A stretch of 64,000 bases of DNA from Maribacter thermophilus (GCF_001020565.1 NZ_LDAS01000001.1:3372520-3436519); one strand, 5' to 3'; positions 7,679 to 16,864 are shown, numbered from the stretch's first letter. The notes: a model not told the origin generated them from the sequence alone. Made by a program: numbers and translations.

Positions 7679-8557
7679 TTAGTAATATAATTCGTCTGTT
7701 CTTAAGTTAAGGAAACGTTGTGTAGCAAAGTAAGTGCTTAAAAAAGAGATTAGGATGCCCAAAAGAAACACGCCTACGAATAGGATAATAATTATGGAAG
7801 GGTCCTCTAACAGTCCCAAATCCTCAAAATTGGTGTTTACATAATAGATGACACCGGCAATGGCTGCAAGGGCCAATAACGCGCCCAACATTCCCAATTT
7901 AATATTTTGCCAAATAAAGGGCTTGCGTATAAAGGTTTTGGTGGCACCCACCATTTGCATGGTCTTTATGATAAATCTTTTTGAGTAAATGGACAGTCTA
8001 ATGGAGCTATTGATCAACAGTACGGCAATAAAGGTAAAAACGGCACTGGCCACTAAAATCCAAAAACCTATTTTCTCTACGCTTTTGGCTACCATGCTTA
8101 CCAATACCTTATCGTAGCTTACCTCGTCCACAAAACTTCGTTCTTCTAGATCGGCAGCGATCTCGCCCACTTTTTCGGCCGTGACAAAATCAGCGTTAAG
8201 TTTTACGTCTATCGAATTTTTTAATGGGTTGTATCCTAAATAATCTACAAAGTCTTCCCCGATTTCTTTGCTATGCTGTTCCGCCGCCTCCTCTTTTGAT
8301 ACATAAGTGGCAGATTTGGTATACTCCGACATTGCCAAGGTTTTTTGAAGCTGCTCTACTTCTATCTCTTTTGCGTTTTCCTTTAAAAAGATAGAAATGG
8401 TAATCTGCTCTTTAGAGCGATCGGCCATCTTCTTGGTGTTCAATACCAAAAGCCCTAGAATACCCAATAAAAAGAGAACTAAGGCAATGCTCAGTACCAC
8501 GGAAAAATAGGAAGAAATTAGTTTCCGTCTTTGATAATTTTCAAAAGAGTTGCTCAT
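7679..8557 (-). CDS. ftsX: Cell division protein FtsX (ABC-type permease subunit)
   Basis: 292 residues, four membrane helices: one near the N-terminus (about 17-38), a ~130-residue periplasmic domain, then three helices in the C-terminal FtsX domain. With FtsE it couples cytosolic ATP hydrolysis to activation of periplasmic peptidoglycan hydrolases at the septum. The cytoplasmic coupling region reads RFIIKTMQMVGATKTFIRKPF, as in FtsX. ftsE is not in the window. First gene of the operon; the intergenic region up to leuS holds its promoter, but I see only a one-mismatch -7 candidate. Confidence 0.92.
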   Translation of the reverse strand: MSNSFENYQRRKLISSYFSVVLSIALVLFLLGILGLLVLNTKKMADRSKEQITISIFLKENAKEIEVEQLQKTLAMSEYTKSATYVSKEEAAEQHSKEIGEDFVDYLGYNPLKNSIDVKLNADFVTAEKVGEIAADLEERSFVDEVSYDKVLVSMVAKSVEKIGFWILVASAVFTFIAVLLINSSIRLSIYSKRFIIKTMQMVGATKTFIRKPFIWQNIKLGMLGALLALAAIAGVIYYVNTNFEDLGLLEDPSIIIILFVGVFLLGILISFLSTYFATQRFLNLRTDELYY

Positions 8558-8788
8558 ATAGGTCTATCGTAATTGTAAAAATAGGAAAGTAATGTGAAAT
8601 GAATCTTAAAAAAAATAAAACACCCCTGATTTTTAGGTGTAAAAAGGACCGGGAAAACTACTAAAGTTAATTTTTTGGAATTTTCTTTATGTGGATGAGT
8701 TTTTCTTGCAAAAGAGTGTCGTTTTTTGAGGCGATCGGGCCAAGGACCGTTAATCGCCAATATCTTTTTAACTTTCATCGATTCGACC

Positions 8789-8796
8789 TATTTTTG
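8789..8796 (+). promoter_or_regulatory. -7 element (TATTTTTG) of leuS
   Basis: Exact TAnnTTTG ending 26 bases before the leuS ATG; a T-run at 8764-8768 may serve as a weak -33 element. The rest of the 265-bp gap from ftsX (8558-8822) shows no gene I would accept. Confidence 0.55.
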
Positions 8797-8822
8797 TCGC
8801 TTACAGCAAAGAAGCGAATATC

Positions 8823-11783
8823 ATGCAATACAATTTCAACGAAATTGAAGCCAAGTGGCAAAAATATTGGGCGGACAAACAAACTTTCAAGGCCGAGAAC
8901 AATAGTGACAAAGAAAAATTCTATGTGTTGGACATGTTTCCGTATCCTTCGGGAGCGGGTTTACATGTAGGGCATCCTTTAGGGTATATCGCCAGCGATA
9001 TTTATGCGCGGTACAAAAGGCACAAAGGGTATAATGTCTTGCATCCTCAAGGGTACGACTCTTTTGGGTTGCCTGCGGAGCAATATGCAATACAGACCGG
9101 GCAGCACCCCGCCATTACTACAGAGGAGAACATCAAGACCTACAGAAGACAGCTTGATCAATTGGGCTTTTCTTTTGATTGGAGCCGTGAGGTACGCACA
9201 TCCGATCCTAAATATTACAAATGGACGCAGTGGATATTTATTCAGCTGTTCAATTCGTGGTACAATAAAACTACCGATAAGGCAGAAGACATTACAAGTC
9301 TGATATCTGTATTTGAAAAAGAGGGCAATGCGGGTGTAGATGCCGTTTGCGATGATGATATTGCCGTTTTTTCTGCAGAAGAATGGAAAGCGTACAGTAG
9401 CAAAGAGCAACAAGATATATTATTAAAATATAGGTTGACCTATTTGGCAGAGAGCGAGGTGAACTGGTGTCCCGCTCTAGGAACTGTTTTGGCCAACGAT
9501 GAGATTGTAAATGGTGTATCGGAACGTGGGGGGCACCCTGTTATCCGAAAAAAGATGACGCAATGGAGCATGCGCATTACCGCGTATGCCCAGCGTTTGT
9601 TGGATGGTCTGGAAAAGGTAGATTGGCCTCAGCCCCTTAAAGATTCGCAGACCAACTGGATCGGTAGATCAGAGGGAGCATCGGTTACATTTTATACAGT
9701 GCCCTCGACACCAGAAGAAGAATCATTTCCCATAGAGGTTTTTACTACCAGGCCCGATACTATTTTCGGAGTTAGTTTTATGACCTTGGCGCCAGAGCAT
9801 GAGTTGGTTTCAAAAATTACCACTCCAGAACAGAAGGCGGCAGTAGAAGCTTATATAGAAGCAACGGCAAAACGGTCAGAAAGGGAAAGAATGGCCGACG
9901 TAAAAACCATTTCCGGAGCCTTCACGGGGGCATATGCAGAGCATCCGTTTACCAAAGAGCCCGTTCCGATTTGGATTGGCGATTATGTGTTGGCCGGTTA
10001 TGGAACCGGGGCGGTCATGTCCGTGCCATGTGGTGATCAGCGCGATTATGATTTTGCAAAACATTTCAATATTCCCATTCCTAATATTTTCGAGGGAGTG
10101 GATATTTCCGAGGAAGCTTTTGCCGATAAGGAAAAAACGATAATAGCCAATTCCGATTTCTTGAACGGGCTACCGTATAAAAAGGCCGTAAAGCGTGCTA
10201 TTTTTGAGTTGGAAAAGCTAGGACAGGGAGAAGGAAAAGTAAATTATCGTTTACGGGATGCCGTTTTTAGCAGACAGCGTTACTGGGGCGAACCTTTTCC
10301 TGTGTATTATGATGCGGACGGAATGCCGCAGATGATAGCAGAGGAACATTTGCCTATAAAACTACCGGAGGTAGATAAATACCTGCCTACAGAAACCGGT
10401 GAGCCACCTTTGGGGAATGCTACCGTATGGGCTTGGGATACCGAAAAGAACGAGGTAGTGGCGAATGACAACATAAACAACACTACTGTTTTTCCGTTAG
10501 AATTGAATACCATGCCTGGCTGGGCCGGAAGTTCGCAGTACTTTAACCGGTACATGGATCCACATAACGAGGACGAAATATTCTCTCAAGAAGCCATTAA
10601 TTATTGGCAAGATGTGGACCTATATATCGGTGGAAGCGAACACGCTACCGGGCATTTGCTGTACAGTCGTTTTTGGCAAAAGTTTATGTTCGATAAAGGC
10701 TTGGTACCCAAAGATGAGTTTGCGAAGAAGCTGATTAACCAAGGGATGATTACCGGAACAAGTGCTTTTGTTTATGTATGGTCCCAAAAATATCAAGATA
10801 AACCAGTTGTTGTTTCTAAATCATTAATAGAAAAGGCTATATCGAATAATGGATTTCTTTTTGATTATTCTAAAGAATTGGATTCTATGTTTTCGGATTC
10901 AAAATCTAAGGGAGACGGTAGGACGCAAGGCGAAACATCTTGGGAACATTTTAATCCAATTCATGTTGATGTCTCTCTTGTAAACGCTTCTGATGAATTA
11001 GATGTTAATGCTTTTAAAGAATGGAGATCGGAATACGCTGAGGCAGTATTTATAACTGAAGAAGATGGAACGTTCAAAGTAGGCCGCGAAGTCGAAAAAA
11101 TGTCCAAGTCCAAATACAATGTCGTAAATCCCGATGCCATTTGCGAAGAGTACGGGGCAGATAGTTTGCGTTTGTACGAAATGTTCTTAGGGCCCTTGGA
11201 GCAATCCAAGCCTTGGAATACCGCTGGTATAACCGGGGCACATGGTTTCTTAAAAAAGATGTGGCGTTTGTACCATTCCGGTGCCAATGGGGCTTTTGAA
11301 GTTTCGGAGGACGAGCCGTCCAAAGATTCTTGGAAGACCCTGCACAAAACCATTAAAAAGGTGGAGGAAGATATAGAGAACTTTAGTTTTAATACATCGG
11401 TTTCTACGTTTATGATCTGTGTAAACGAGCTAAGCTCGCAAAAATGTAACAGTAGGGCCGTGTTAGAACCATTGGCTATTTTGGTGTCACCTTATGCGCC
11501 ACATATTGCCGAGGAACTATGGGAAAAGCTGGGGCATTCAGAATCTATAGCTACGGCACCGTTTCCAGAATTCGAGGAAAAATACCTAGTTGAAAGTACT
11601 AAGGAGTATCCTATATCCTTTAATGGTAAGATGCGCTTTAAGCTAGAGCTTCCCTTAGATCTTGGTAAAGAAGATATAGAGGCGGCGGTAATGGCTCATG
11701 AAAAGACCCAACAACAATTACAGGGTAGAACCCCTAAAAAGGTAATCGTGGTGCCTGGTAAGATTGTAAATATTGTAGGGTAG
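8823..11783 (+). CDS. leuS: Leucyl-tRNA synthetase with an extended insertion before KMSKS
   Basis: 986 residues. It charges tRNA-Leu with leucine. The HIGH-type motif is PYPSGAGLHVGHPLGY (about residues 40-56), the CP1 editing domain lies around 230-430 (GTGAVMSVPCGDQRDYDFA), and VEKMSKSKYNVVNP is the KMSKS loop (about 757). A Bacteroidota-type insertion occurs at about 158-205. A second insertion, about residues 645-750, is longer than I remember for related enzymes, and its DNA (about 10760-11070) is visibly more AT-rich than the gene on both sides. The reading frame is intact throughout, so the enzyme should be functional. Confidence 0.97.
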   Translation: MQYNFNEIEAKWQKYWADKQTFKAENNSDKEKFYVLDMFPYPSGAGLHVGHPLGYIASDIYARYKRHKGYNVLHPQGYDSFGLPAEQYAIQTGQHPAITTEENIKTYRRQLDQLGFSFDWSREVRTSDPKYYKWTQWIFIQLFNSWYNKTTDKAEDITSLISVFEKEGNAGVDAVCDDDIAVFSAEEWKAYSSKEQQDILLKYRLTYLAESEVNWCPALGTVLANDEIVNGVSERGGHPVIRKKMTQWSMRITAYAQRLLDGLEKVDWPQPLKDSQTNWIGRSEGASVTFYTVPSTPEEESFPIEVFTTRPDTIFGVSFMTLAPEHELVSKITTPEQKAAVEAYIEATAKRSERERMADVKTISGAFTGAYAEHPFTKEPVPIWIGDYVLAGYGTGAVMSVPCGDQRDYDFAKHFNIPIPNIFEGVDISEEAFADKEKTIIANSDFLNGLPYKKAVKRAIFELEKLGQGEGKVNYRLRDAVFSRQRYWGEPFPVYYDADGMPQMIAEEHLPIKLPEVDKYLPTETGEPPLGNATVWAWDTEKNEVVANDNINNTTVFPLELNTMPGWAGSSQYFNRYMDPHNEDEIFSQEAINYWQDVDLYIGGSEHATGHLLYSRFWQKFMFDKGLVPKDEFAKKLINQGMITGTSAFVYVWSQKYQDKPVVVSKSLIEKAISNNGFLFDYSKELDSMFSDSKSKGDGRTQGETSWEHFNPIHVDVSLVNASDELDVNAFKEWRSEYAEAVFITEEDGTFKVGREVEKMSKSKYNVVNPDAICEEYGADSLRLYEMFLGPLEQSKPWNTAGITGAHGFLKKMWRLYHSGANGAFEVSEDEPSKDSWKTLHKTIKKVEEDIENFSFNTSVSTFMICVNELSSQKCNSRAVLEPLAILVSPYAPHIAEELWEKLGHSESIATAPFPEFEEKYLVESTKEYPISFNGKMRFKLELPLDLGKEDIEAAVMAHEKTQQQLQGRTPKKVIVVPGKIVNIVG

Positions 11784-11810
11784 ATATTTAGTTTTTGATA
11801 AAAAAATAGA

Positions 11811-11867
11811 ACACACCCCTATTTTTTAAGGGGGTGTGTATTCAAAAAATCACTTTTTTGAGTGATT
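11811..11867 (+). terminator. Terminator-like hairpin and two competing hairpins between leuS and ald
   Basis: ACACACCCC (11811-11819) pairs with GGGGTGTGT (11831-11839) around an AT loop. Next, TCAAAAAA/TTTTTTGA (11842-11861) and AATCACT/AGTGATT (11849-11867) overlap and cannot form together. The first hairpin lacks an immediate U-tract; the second ends in six T. Confidence 0.5.
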
Positions 11868-11947
11868 AACCCCTCATTTTATCGATTATTTGTTTATTTA
11901 AAGTTTAAATTATCGGAACTTAGCACCATAATTTTAAATAAATAATC

Positions 11948-13048
11948 ATGATTGTTGGTATTCCCACAGAAATTAAGAACAACGAAAGTCGGGTTGGTAT
12001 GACGCCAGCCGGAGTTTTTGAATTGGTAAAGAACAACCATACCGTATATGTGCAGTCTGGAGCAGGTGAAGGGAGCGGTTTTTATAATGGTGATTATCAA
12101 CAGGCGGGAGCCATTATTTTAGATACCATTGGGCAGGTATATTCTATGAGCGAAATGATCGTTAAGGTAAAGGAGCCTATTGCGGAAGAATATGAGCTTA
12201 TACAAGAGGGGCAAATTTTGTTCACCTATTTTCATTTTGCTTCCAGTGAAGAGCTAACAAAGGCGATGATCAAGAAAAAGGCGATTTGTATTGCTTATGA
12301 GACGGTAGAAGATGAAGAAGGTACATTGCCATTGTTGACACCAATGTCTGAGGTCGCCGGTAGAATGGCCATTCAACAAGGGGCTAAATATTTAGAAAAA
12401 CCTGTAAAAGGCCGTGGGGTACTTTTAGGAGGTGTTCCTGGTGTGGCCCCAGGTAGGGTATTGGTCTTAGGGGCCGGTGTAGTGGGTATTCAGGCTGCAA
12501 AAATGGCAGCGGGCCTAGGTGCTCATGTAACCATATTGGATATTAACATGAAGCGTTTGAGGTATGTAAACGATGTGATGCCTCCACATGTTGTTACAGA
12601 ATTTTCGAATGAATTTAATATTAGAAAACATATAAAGACACATGACCTAATTATTGGGGGAGTTCTTTTAAAAGGTGCCAAGGCGCCTAACCTTATTACA
12701 AGGGATATGTTGAAAGAAATGAGACCGGGAACGGTAATAGTGGATGTAGCGGTAGATCAAGGCGGATGTGTAGAAACAACCAGGCCTACCACACACGAAG
12801 ATCCTGTTTATATTATAGATGATGTGGTACATTATTCCGTGGCCAATATGCCGGGTGCGGTACCTTATACCTCCACTATGGCACTTACCAATGTTACGTT
12901 GCCCTATGTCTTAAAGTTGGCAAATTTAGGTTGGGAGGAAGCTTGTAAAAAAGATACTGCACTAGAAAAGGGACTGAATATCGTGTCTGGAAAAGTGGTT
13001 TACAATGAAATAATAGAAGCTTTTGGCTGGGAAGAAGCCTTCGCTTAA
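11948..13048 (+). CDS. ald: Alanine dehydrogenase
   Basis: 366 residues. It catalyses the NAD-dependent reversible deamination of L-alanine to pyruvate and ammonium in the cytosol. N-terminal IPTEIKNNESRVGMTPAG carries the substrate-binding Arg; KVKEP holds the catalytic Lys; LGAGVVGIQAAKMAAGLGA is the Rossmann dinucleotide fold; and DVAVDQGGCVETTRPTTH is a hallmark of alanine dehydrogenases. Length matches the family (~370). Monocistronic, with a terminator 27 bp downstream. In this lineage it would feed amino-acid carbon to pyruvate, consistent with a nearby pckA and amino-acid regulator, but no shared control is visible. Confidence 0.95.
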   Translation: MIVGIPTEIKNNESRVGMTPAGVFELVKNNHTVYVQSGAGEGSGFYNGDYQQAGAIILDTIGQVYSMSEMIVKVKEPIAEEYELIQEGQILFTYFHFASSEELTKAMIKKKAICIAYETVEDEEGTLPLLTPMSEVAGRMAIQQGAKYLEKPVKGRGVLLGGVPGVAPGRVLVLGAGVVGIQAAKMAAGLGAHVTILDINMKRLRYVNDVMPPHVVTEFSNEFNIRKHIKTHDLIIGGVLLKGAKAPNLITRDMLKEMRPGTVIVDVAVDQGGCVETTRPTTHEDPVYIIDDVVHYSVANMPGAVPYTSTMALTNVTLPYVLKLANLGWEEACKKDTALEKGLNIVSGKVVYNEIIEAFGWEEAFA

Positions 13049-13074
13049 AAGTACATTTTGTCAGTAAAAAGTTA

Positions 13075-13120
13075 CCCCTTCGAACCTTCTATGCATTTTA
13101 GAAGGTTTGGCGGGGTTTTT
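13075..13120 (+). terminator. Rho-independent terminator after ald
   Basis: CCCC...GGGG flanks an inner perfect stem AACCTTCTA/TAGAAGGTT, followed by TTTTT. Confidence 0.8.
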
Positions 13121-13191
13121 GCTTTTCAATTAATGATTCTGTAACAAATAGAATCTTTATTATATTTATTGAATTTAAAAATTGAAAAGCT

Positions 13192-13887
13192 ATGATGGGA
13201 TATTATATATTAATTGGTGCTATTGCCTTGGTAAGTTGGTTGGTTAGTAGCAGGTTAAAAAGTAAGTTTAAGCATTACTCAAAAGTACATTTGCAAAATG
13301 GTATGAGCGGTGCCGAAATTGCCGAGAAGATGTTGGCGGATCATGGCATTCGTGATGTAAAGGTGGTCTCTACCCCTGGCATGCTTACAGACCATTATAA
13401 CCCAGCAAATAAAACGGTAAACCTAAGTGAGGGTGTATATAGTCAACGAAATGCGGCCGCTGCGGCAGTCGCAGCTCACGAATGTGGGCATGCCGTACAG
13501 CATGCACAGGCTTATGAGTGGCTTACCATGCGTTCTAAATTGGTGCCTATAGTTAGTGTAACCTCTAGTATGTCTACATGGGTAGTATTTGGGGGCTTGG
13601 CCCTAGGTGCCGCTGCGGGAGTAGGGTTCGGATATTGGGTCGCCGTAGCCGGGCTGATAATGATGGGTATGGCAACGTTGTTCAGTTTTATTACATTGCC
13701 TGTGGAGTACGATGCGAGTAATAGGGCATTGGCTTGGTTAAAGGCTAAAAATGTGGTTACACAGGCTGAGTATAAAGGTTCTGAAGATGCCTTAAAATGG
13801 GCGGCAAGAACTTATTTGGTAGCGGCCATAGGTTCTTTGGCAACCCTGGTTTATTGGGGGCTTCAGGTGCTTGGAAGTAGAGATTAG
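13192..13887 (+). CDS. Membrane zinc metallopeptidase (YugP-like)
   Basis: 231 residues. The zinc-protease signature is in AAHECGHAVQHAQAYEW (HExxH as HECGH, about residue 100). An N-terminal helix (residues 2-17) and two or three hydrophobic segments (about 125-165 and 205-225) place it in the membrane. This matches the neutral zinc metallopeptidase family represented by Bacillus YugP, whose substrates are unknown. Two adjacent ATG codons (13192, 13195) are possible starts. It has its own terminator and is convergent with ferritin. The downstream glutamate ligand is probably the Glu in LPVEYDASNRAL. Confidence 0.88.
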   Translation: MMGYYILIGAIALVSWLVSSRLKSKFKHYSKVHLQNGMSGAEIAEKMLADHGIRDVKVVSTPGMLTDHYNPANKTVNLSEGVYSQRNAAAAAVAAHECGHAVQHAQAYEWLTMRSKLVPIVSVTSSMSTWVVFGGLALGAAAGVGFGYWVAVAGLIMMGMATLFSFITLPVEYDASNRALAWLKAKNVVTQAEYKGSEDALKWAARTYLVAAIGSLATLVYWGLQVLGSRD

Positions 13888-13906
13888 TAATAAAGAAACG
13901 GTATAA

Positions 13907-13943
13907 AAAAAAGCTGTCCGTTTTTTGATGGACAGCTTTTTTT
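13907..13943. terminator. Bidirectional terminator between the peptidase and ferritin genes
   Basis: AAAAAAGCTGTCC pairs with GGACAGCTTTTTT; both strands end in a U-tract, so it serves the two convergent genes. Confidence 0.9.
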
Positions 13944-13970
13944 GTTGTTTAAACTTGTGTAATATCTCTC

Positions 13971-14483
13971 TTATTCGACCGGAATACGTTCGTCTATTAG
14001 TTTTAGCGCAACGCCTTCGCTACCCATTAGTTCGAATAGGTCCAATATATCGCGCATGTTTTTTTCTTCTTCCAATTGTTCGCTAACAAACCATTGTAAG
14101 AAGTTTTCAACGCCAAAGTCGTTGTTCTTCCTTGCAAAAGCGATTATGTTGTTTATAGATCTGGTTACCTCTATCTCTTGGGCCAGAGCTGTTTCAAAAA
14201 TTTCTTCCAACGATGTAAAATCGTGCTCAATATTTTTAATTTCGGGAGATAGGGCGTTACCACCACAATCGTTGACGAATTTGAATATTTTCATCATATG
14301 TTCCCTTTCCTCGGCTGATTGGCGGTACAAAAACTCTGCACTTCTGGTATAACCTCGTTGATCGCACCAAGAGGCCATGGCCAAATAAGAAGCAGATGCT
14401 CTACCTTCCATTTGAATTTGGGCGTTCAGCATATCCATGCTTTCGACCTTCATACTCATCTGTTGTCTCGCTATGTCTTTCAT
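13971..14483 (-). CDS. Ferritin (non-heme, bacterial FtnA-type)
   Basis: 170 residues. It oxidises Fe(II) and stores it as a mineral in a 24-subunit shell in the cytosol. The four-helix bundle shows ferroxidase ligands: an early Glu (about residue 27) followed by YLAMASWCDQRGY, then the REHMMKIFKFVNDCGG segment with Glu and His, and a later Glu-rich QWFVSEQLEEEKN. There is no heme-ligating methionine pattern of bacterioferritin. Own promoter element 31 bases upstream. No Fur-like palindrome was recognised. Confidence 0.93.
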   Translation of the reverse strand: MKDIARQQMSMKVESMDMLNAQIQMEGRASASYLAMASWCDQRGYTRSAEFLYRQSAEEREHMMKIFKFVNDCGGNALSPEIKNIEHDFTSLEEIFETALAQEIEVTRSINNIIAFARKNNDFGVENFLQWFVSEQLEEEKNMRDILDLFELMGSEGVALKLIDERIPVE

Positions 14484-14514
14484 TGTCTTTTCTTTACTTA
14501 ACGTAAAGTTATTG

Positions 14515-14522
14515 CAAAAGTA
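14515..14522 (-). promoter_or_regulatory. -7 element (TACTTTTG) of the ferritin gene
   Basis: Exact TAnnTTTG on the minus strand with a 31-base leader to the ferritin ATG. Confidence 0.55.
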
Positions 14523-14584
14523 CGTACAAGGCTAGTTAAGAGCCTTATTTATAGTTGATTTTAGATTGATTAAAAATAGGGGAA

Positions 14585-14908
14585 TCAGGCTTTTGTGGCT
14601 AGTACTGAGTCTTGGGTTCCGATACCGAGAATGTAAAAAGCACCCGAAAGCAGATCTTTTAGGTCTAAAACTTCTAAGGTGTTCAAAATAAAAAAATGCT
14701 CTTTGTTGCAAAGCGAAAGAATTTCGAAACCATGTATATTGGCACCGTCAAAATGGGTTTCGATATTAATGGCCCATATCTTTTGGCGTAGTGAAAGCAG
14801 TTCGCAAAAACGAAAACCCACAACTTTTTGGCCAAAGTCTATGTAAAAACATTTTTCCGTCTTCGACTGAAAAAATGTATAGTATTGCGATGAATGAATA
14901 CGTTCCAT
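14585..14908 (-). CDS. Hypothetical protein, ~107 residues
   Basis: I do not recognise it. No signal peptide, membrane helix or metal motif is visible. The sequence alternates short hydrophobic strands and charged turns (for example KVVGFRFCELLSL, GFEILSLCNKEHFFILN), suggesting a small alpha/beta cytosolic protein. I choose the ATG at 14908 over a TTG three codons upstream, because a -7 element lies directly before it. It sits between ferritin and an Lrp-type regulator, all on the minus strand but with separate promoters. Confidence 0.65.
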   Translation of the reverse strand: MERIHSSQYYTFFQSKTEKCFYIDFGQKVVGFRFCELLSLRQKIWAINIETHFDGANIHGFEILSLCNKEHFFILNTLEVLDLKDLLSGAFYILGIGTQDSVLATKA

Positions 14909-14914
14909 TGGGAA

Positions 14915-14922
14915 CAAAAATA
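14915..14922 (-). promoter_or_regulatory. -7 element (TATTTTTG) of the 107-residue hypothetical gene
   Basis: Exact TAnnTTTG on the minus strand, only 6 bases before the ATG at 14908. Confidence 0.4.
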
Positions 14923-14948
14923 ATTCTTATTTAGATTTAATACAAATA

Positions 14949-15419
14949 TTATATCTGAATTTGTCGGTCGATCTGTTGGGCTAGGGAGATAAAGGTCTCT
15001 GTTCTTGAAACACCTTCGATTTGTTGAATTTCTTTGTTAAGAACATGCATTAAGTGCTCGTTGTCGCGACAGAGTACTTTGATCAAGATAGACCAGTTTC
15101 CGGTAGTGTAGTGGCACTCCAAAACTTCGGGTATCCTTTCCAGTTGCTTTACGGCTTTAGGGTTGCTCATTGCCTTATCCAAATAAATGCCGATGTAGGC
15201 CATGGTAGTGTATCCCATGGCTCTAGGGTTGATAATGAACTTTGAACCGGCCAGTAGCCCCGAGGCTTCCAGCTTTCGTAAACGTTGATGTATGGCAGCT
15301 CCCGATATACCTATGCTTCTGGCGATTTCCAGCACTGGTTTTCGGGCGTCTTCCATTAAAAATCTTAGAATTTTTTTATCAATGCCATCAATTTTGATGT
15401 TATTGTTATTCGATTTCAT
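14949..15419 (-). CDS. Lrp/AsnC family transcriptional regulator
   Basis: 156 residues. The N-terminal winged helix-turn-helix (IDKKILRFLMEDARKPVLEI, then GISGAAIHQRLRKLEASG) is followed by the ligand-binding RAM domain with GYTTMAYIGIYLD and ECHYTTGNWSILIKV. These proteins form octamers, bind amino acids and control amino-acid metabolism. It is directly upstream, on the same strand, of the hypothetical gene and follows a saccharopine-dehydrogenase-like gene by 53 bp. Control of that neighbour is plausible by position alone. Confidence 0.93.
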   Translation of the reverse strand: MKSNNNNIKIDGIDKKILRFLMEDARKPVLEIARSIGISGAAIHQRLRKLEASGLLAGSKFIINPRAMGYTTMAYIGIYLDKAMSNPKAVKQLERIPEVLECHYTTGNWSILIKVLCRDNEHLMHVLNKEIQQIEGVSRTETFISLAQQIDRQIQI

Positions 15420-15472
15420 ATATAGAGTTTCAATATGAAAGTAAAAATAACGATTTTGTATAGAAAAGATAT

Positions 15473-16846
15473 TTAGCTCAGTACAGAATTTTCATTGTAG
15501 CCAACATACGGAACTTCGTACTCCTTAAAATTGATGCCCAGCCTTTGTAGTTCGGTCAAAATAGGTTCGTAAACTTCTTTTGAAATGGGAATCTGTACGC
15601 CCGGTGTCGATATTTTATCATTTAAAATTTGCAGGGCGGCTATGGCCACCGGCAATCCTACGGTCTTGGACATTGCCGTATGTGTGCGATTTTTGCCGAT
15701 GACCACTAATTTAGAATCTATTTGTTTTTTCTTGCCATTAAGTTCATAACCAAACTTGTGATACATAACTATCATGTCCTTTTCATGTTCTCCCAGAGTC
15801 CATTTGTCTTCCAAAATTTTCTGTAATGCCTGTGCAGGGGTGGCGTTCGGAATACCGATATGTTTACTGTTGTCGAATAGGTTCAGTTCCAGTAGTTTTT
15901 CCCAGATATTATCGTCTTGGTCTATTTTTAGGTAATGACGAAGTTTTAGTTCTACAGAATCAGTGGGTGAATAGGGTAGAAAAAGGTTTATAAATTCTCT
16001 ATAACTCATATTTTCCGAGTTTTCGATAGTATAGGAGTCATCCGTGGCCCCTAGTTGTACAAAAATGTTCCAAGCTTTCGAAAACCCAACACGCCTCATG
16101 GTTCCCCTATATATGGTTAAGGCATTCTGTAGGCCATAGGCCTCTCTATAGTTTAATGAATCTCTATTGGCATACCCTTCAAATTTTCCATAGCCTTCCA
16201 CTTCAAAAAATTCGGTACGTCTAAAGAGCCTATGGTATGGTATGTATTTGTAAGTACCTTCCTGTATAAATTTTGCGGTGCCTCCTTGTCCGGCAAGTAC
16301 AACATTTCTGGGGTTCCATGTAAACTTATAATTCCAAAGGTTGTTGTCGTGTTCGGGAGCCACCAAGCCTCCACAAAACGACTCGAACAGTAATATTCTT
16401 CCTCCTTGGTCTCGTATTCTGTCTATTGCCTGCATAGCACTCATATGGTCTATACCAGGATCTAGACCGATTTCGTTCATGAATATGAGATTGTTTTTCT
16501 TTACTTCATTGTTCAATGCCTTAATCTCTGAACTAACATAAGAAGCGGTAACCAGATGTTTTTTAAAAGCAAGGCAGTCTTCTGCTATTTTTATGTGGAA
16601 ACGGGCCGGCAACATAGAAATAACTATGTCAGAGGCTTTAACGGCGTTTTTTCTTTGGTCGTCCTTAAAAATATCGAGGGTAAGAACGGTGCAATTTTCA
16701 TGATTTTTAATGTGTTCGGCGATGGCGGCCGTAGTTAAGTCCCCTATGGTAATGTGTAGTCTTTCTGTTGAAGACTTTTCCAATAAATAGTCCAATAAAT
16801 ATGCGGTAGATTTACCAGCGCCTACAACCAAAATTTTTCGCACCAT
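15473..16846 (-). CDS. Saccharopine dehydrogenase-like oxidoreductase
   Basis: 457 residues. The N-terminal Rossmann fold starts VRKILVVGAGKSTAYLLDYL. ISMLPARFHIKIAEDCLAFKKH and EIGLDPGIDHMSA are marks of the saccharopine dehydrogenase/homospermidine synthase fold, followed by the C-terminal catalytic half (FTWNPRNVVLAGQGGTAKF). The glycine motif GAGKST is slightly unlike GxGxxG. Such enzymes act in lysine breakdown or synthesis through saccharopine; which direction is used here cannot be told. Adjacent to an Lrp-type regulator, which would fit amino-acid control. Confidence 0.88.
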   Translation of the reverse strand: MVRKILVVGAGKSTAYLLDYLLEKSSTERLHITIGDLTTAAIAEHIKNHENCTVLTLDIFKDDQRKNAVKASDIVISMLPARFHIKIAEDCLAFKKHLVTASYVSSEIKALNNEVKKNNLIFMNEIGLDPGIDHMSAMQAIDRIRDQGGRILLFESFCGGLVAPEHDNNLWNYKFTWNPRNVVLAGQGGTAKFIQEGTYKYIPYHRLFRRTEFFEVEGYGKFEGYANRDSLNYREAYGLQNALTIYRGTMRRVGFSKAWNIFVQLGATDDSYTIENSENMSYREFINLFLPYSPTDSVELKLRHYLKIDQDDNIWEKLLELNLFDNSKHIGIPNATPAQALQKILEDKWTLGEHEKDMIVMYHKFGYELNGKKKQIDSKLVVIGKNRTHTAMSKTVGLPVAIAALQILNDKISTPGVQIPISKEVYEPILTELQRLGINFKEYEVPYVGYNENSVLS

Positions 16847-16856
16847 GCTTATTACT

Positions 16857-16864
16857 TACTTTTG
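16857..16864 (+). promoter_or_regulatory. -7 element (TACTTTTG) for DUF423-DASS operon
   Basis: Exact TAnnTTTG, 63 bases before the ATG at 16928. It overlaps the alternative TTG start at 16862, which argues against that start. Confidence 0.55.

Noticed and set aside
8554..8778. 74-codon frame on the minus strand between ftsX and leuS
   Set aside because: It overlaps the ftsX start and promoter area, is rich in Lys/His/Phe without any domain, and has no promoter of its own.
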